A program made the position numbers and the translations under genes. Positions 5,369 to 6,304 of a DNA stretch of 6,304 bases are shown here, piece after piece. The DNA lies in NCBI GenBank assembly GCA_002691345.1, contig NZHI01000054.1:1-6304 (forward strand), read 5' to 3'. The stretch comes from Synechococcus sp. MED650. GTDB lineage: Bacteria > Cyanobacteriota > Cyanobacteriia > PCC-6307 > Cyanobiaceae. Every line of letters starts with the position of its first letter. Positions within the stretch are counted from its first letter, which is position 1. The notes under the pieces are model-generated. The model worked only from the letters and a program-made list of their open reading frames with translations. It was not told the DNA's origin and ran no database searches.

Positions 5369-6304
5369 TCAGCTGTTGCGCAATTCGGCGGCCTTGGCTT
5401 CCACGTCTTCCCAGGGAGCCTTCAAGTCGTTGCGACCGAAGTGGCCATAGGCGGCCGTGTCTTGGTAGAAGCGACCACCGCGCTGTTGGGGAAGATTGCG
5501 CAGACCAAAGGTTTCGATGATGGCGCCGGGGCGCAGATCAAAGTGCTCCTGCACCAAAGTGGTGAGGGCATCGTTAGCCAGCTGGCTGGTGCCGAAGGAT
5601 TCCACCAGGATCGATACGGGCTTGGCCACGCCGATGGCATAACTGAGTTGCACCTCAGCCCTCTCGGCTAGGCCAGCTGCCACAAGACACTTCGCCACAT
5701 AACGGGCGGCGTAGGCGGCCGAACGGTCCACCTTGGTGGGGTCTTTGCCGGAGAAAGCTCCACCGCCGTGGCGGGCATAGCCGCCGTAGGTGTCCACGAT
5801 GATCTTTCTGCCGGTAAGACCTGCATCGCCCTGAGGGCCCCCCACCACAAATTTGCCGGTGGGGTTCACCAGATATTTTGTGGCTTCGCGGCTGGGCTTC
5901 AGGGCCAGGTCAGCTGTTGCAGGCTCCACTACATGGGTCCAGAGATCTGCGGTGATGCGCTGGCGGATGCCCTCTTCGTCACTGATCCCGTCCACTTCAG
6001 CGGTGTGCTGGGTGGAGATCAGGATCGTGTCGATGGCGACGGGCTTGTTGTCCTCATAGACCACGCTCACTTGCGTTTTGCCGTCCGGCAGCAGGTAACC
6101 CAGAGTTCCGTTGTGGCGCACTTCGGCGAGGCGACGCGACAGACGGTGGGCCAGGCTGATCGGCAGCGGCATCAGCTCGGGCGTCTCGTTGCAGGCATAG
6201 CCGAACATGATGCCCTGGTCGCCGGCACCCACCAGATCCAGGGGGTCGCCTGCATGGTCATCAGCCTCGTTGACACCCTGGGCGATGTCGGGGGATTGCT
6301 GGTC
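5369..6304 (-). CDS. metK: S-adenosylmethionine synthetase (methionine adenosyltransferase), 5' end outside window
   Basis: The frame is open from the right edge to TGA at 5371-5369, giving the C-terminal 311 residues of a protein that is usually about 400-420. It makes S-adenosylmethionine from methionine and ATP, the methyl donor used in chlorophyll, vitamin and RNA methylation. Both signature motifs are intact: GAGDQG (codons 6229-6212), followed by IMFGYA, and GGGAFSGKD (codons 5767-5741). SPDIAQGV near the edge, [53 protein letters not shown] and TAAYGHFGR also match the family in order. The C terminus [10 protein letters not shown] is normal. The true start lies about 100 codons beyond the window. 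It is the first visible gene of the minus-strand run. Confidence 0.98.
   Translation of the reverse strand, partial: DQQSPDIAQGVNEADDHAGDPLDLVGAGDQGIMFGYACNETPELMPLPISLAHRLSRRLAEVRHNGTLGYLLPDGKTQVSVVYEDNKPVAIDTILISTQHTAEVDGISDEEGIRQRITADLWTHVVEPATADLALKPSREATKYLVNPTGKFVVGGPQGDAGLTGRKIIVDTYGGYARHGGGAFSGKDPTKVDRSAAYAARYVAKCLVAAGLAERAEVQLSYAIGVAKPVSILVESFGTSQLANDALTTLVQEHFDLRPGAIIETFGLRNLPQQRGGRFYQDTAAYGHFGRNDLKAPWEDVEAKAAELRNS

Overview
The window looks like a piece of a picocyanobacterial chromosome, most likely marine Synechococcus or a close relative such as Cyanobium or high-GC Prochlorococcus. The reasons are its tightly packed, GC-rich genes, a phycobiliprotein-like gene, a remnant of a CpcT/CpeT-type bilin lyase gene, a stand-alone DUF2470 protein, and a cyanobacterial-type FGGY sugar kinase directly behind metK. 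This placement is inferred from protein character, not from a database match.

Layout. (1) 1-138 holds the last 45 codons of a probable plus-strand gene that I cannot name. (2) 193-2127 is a minus-strand run read from right to left: a TVP38/DedA-type membrane protein, the broken CpcT/CpeT-like lyase remnant, an unrecognised 141-residue protein, and a divergent phycobiliprotein-family protein. The genes in this run abut or overlap. (3) 2184-2636 is a plus-strand gene for an acidic coiled-coil protein. It diverges from the membrane-protein gene and converges with the next block. (4) 2642-6304 is a second minus-strand run: metK (start outside the window), FGGY kinase, a 40-residue membrane peptide, a DUF2470 protein, a ComF-family protein, tRNA-Phe(GAA), and a small unknown protein. 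Gaps in this run are only about 6 to 40 bases.

How the genes may work together. The metK block looks like a housekeeping cluster: S-adenosylmethionine synthesis, phosphorylation of a free pentulose, a possible tetrapyrrole- or heme-related DUF2470 protein, and a ComF phosphoribosyltransferase-like protein. There is no clear single pathway. The left block is the more unusual part. A phycobiliprotein-fold protein that keeps the chromophore cysteine and Arg-Asp motif is translationally coupled to an unknown protein, next to a decayed bilin-lyase gene. This suggests an old bilin-related module that has partly lost its attachment enzyme.

I see no CRISPR array, insertion sequence, integrase, rRNA or convincing rho-independent terminator. 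No intergenic stretch exceeds 300 bases.
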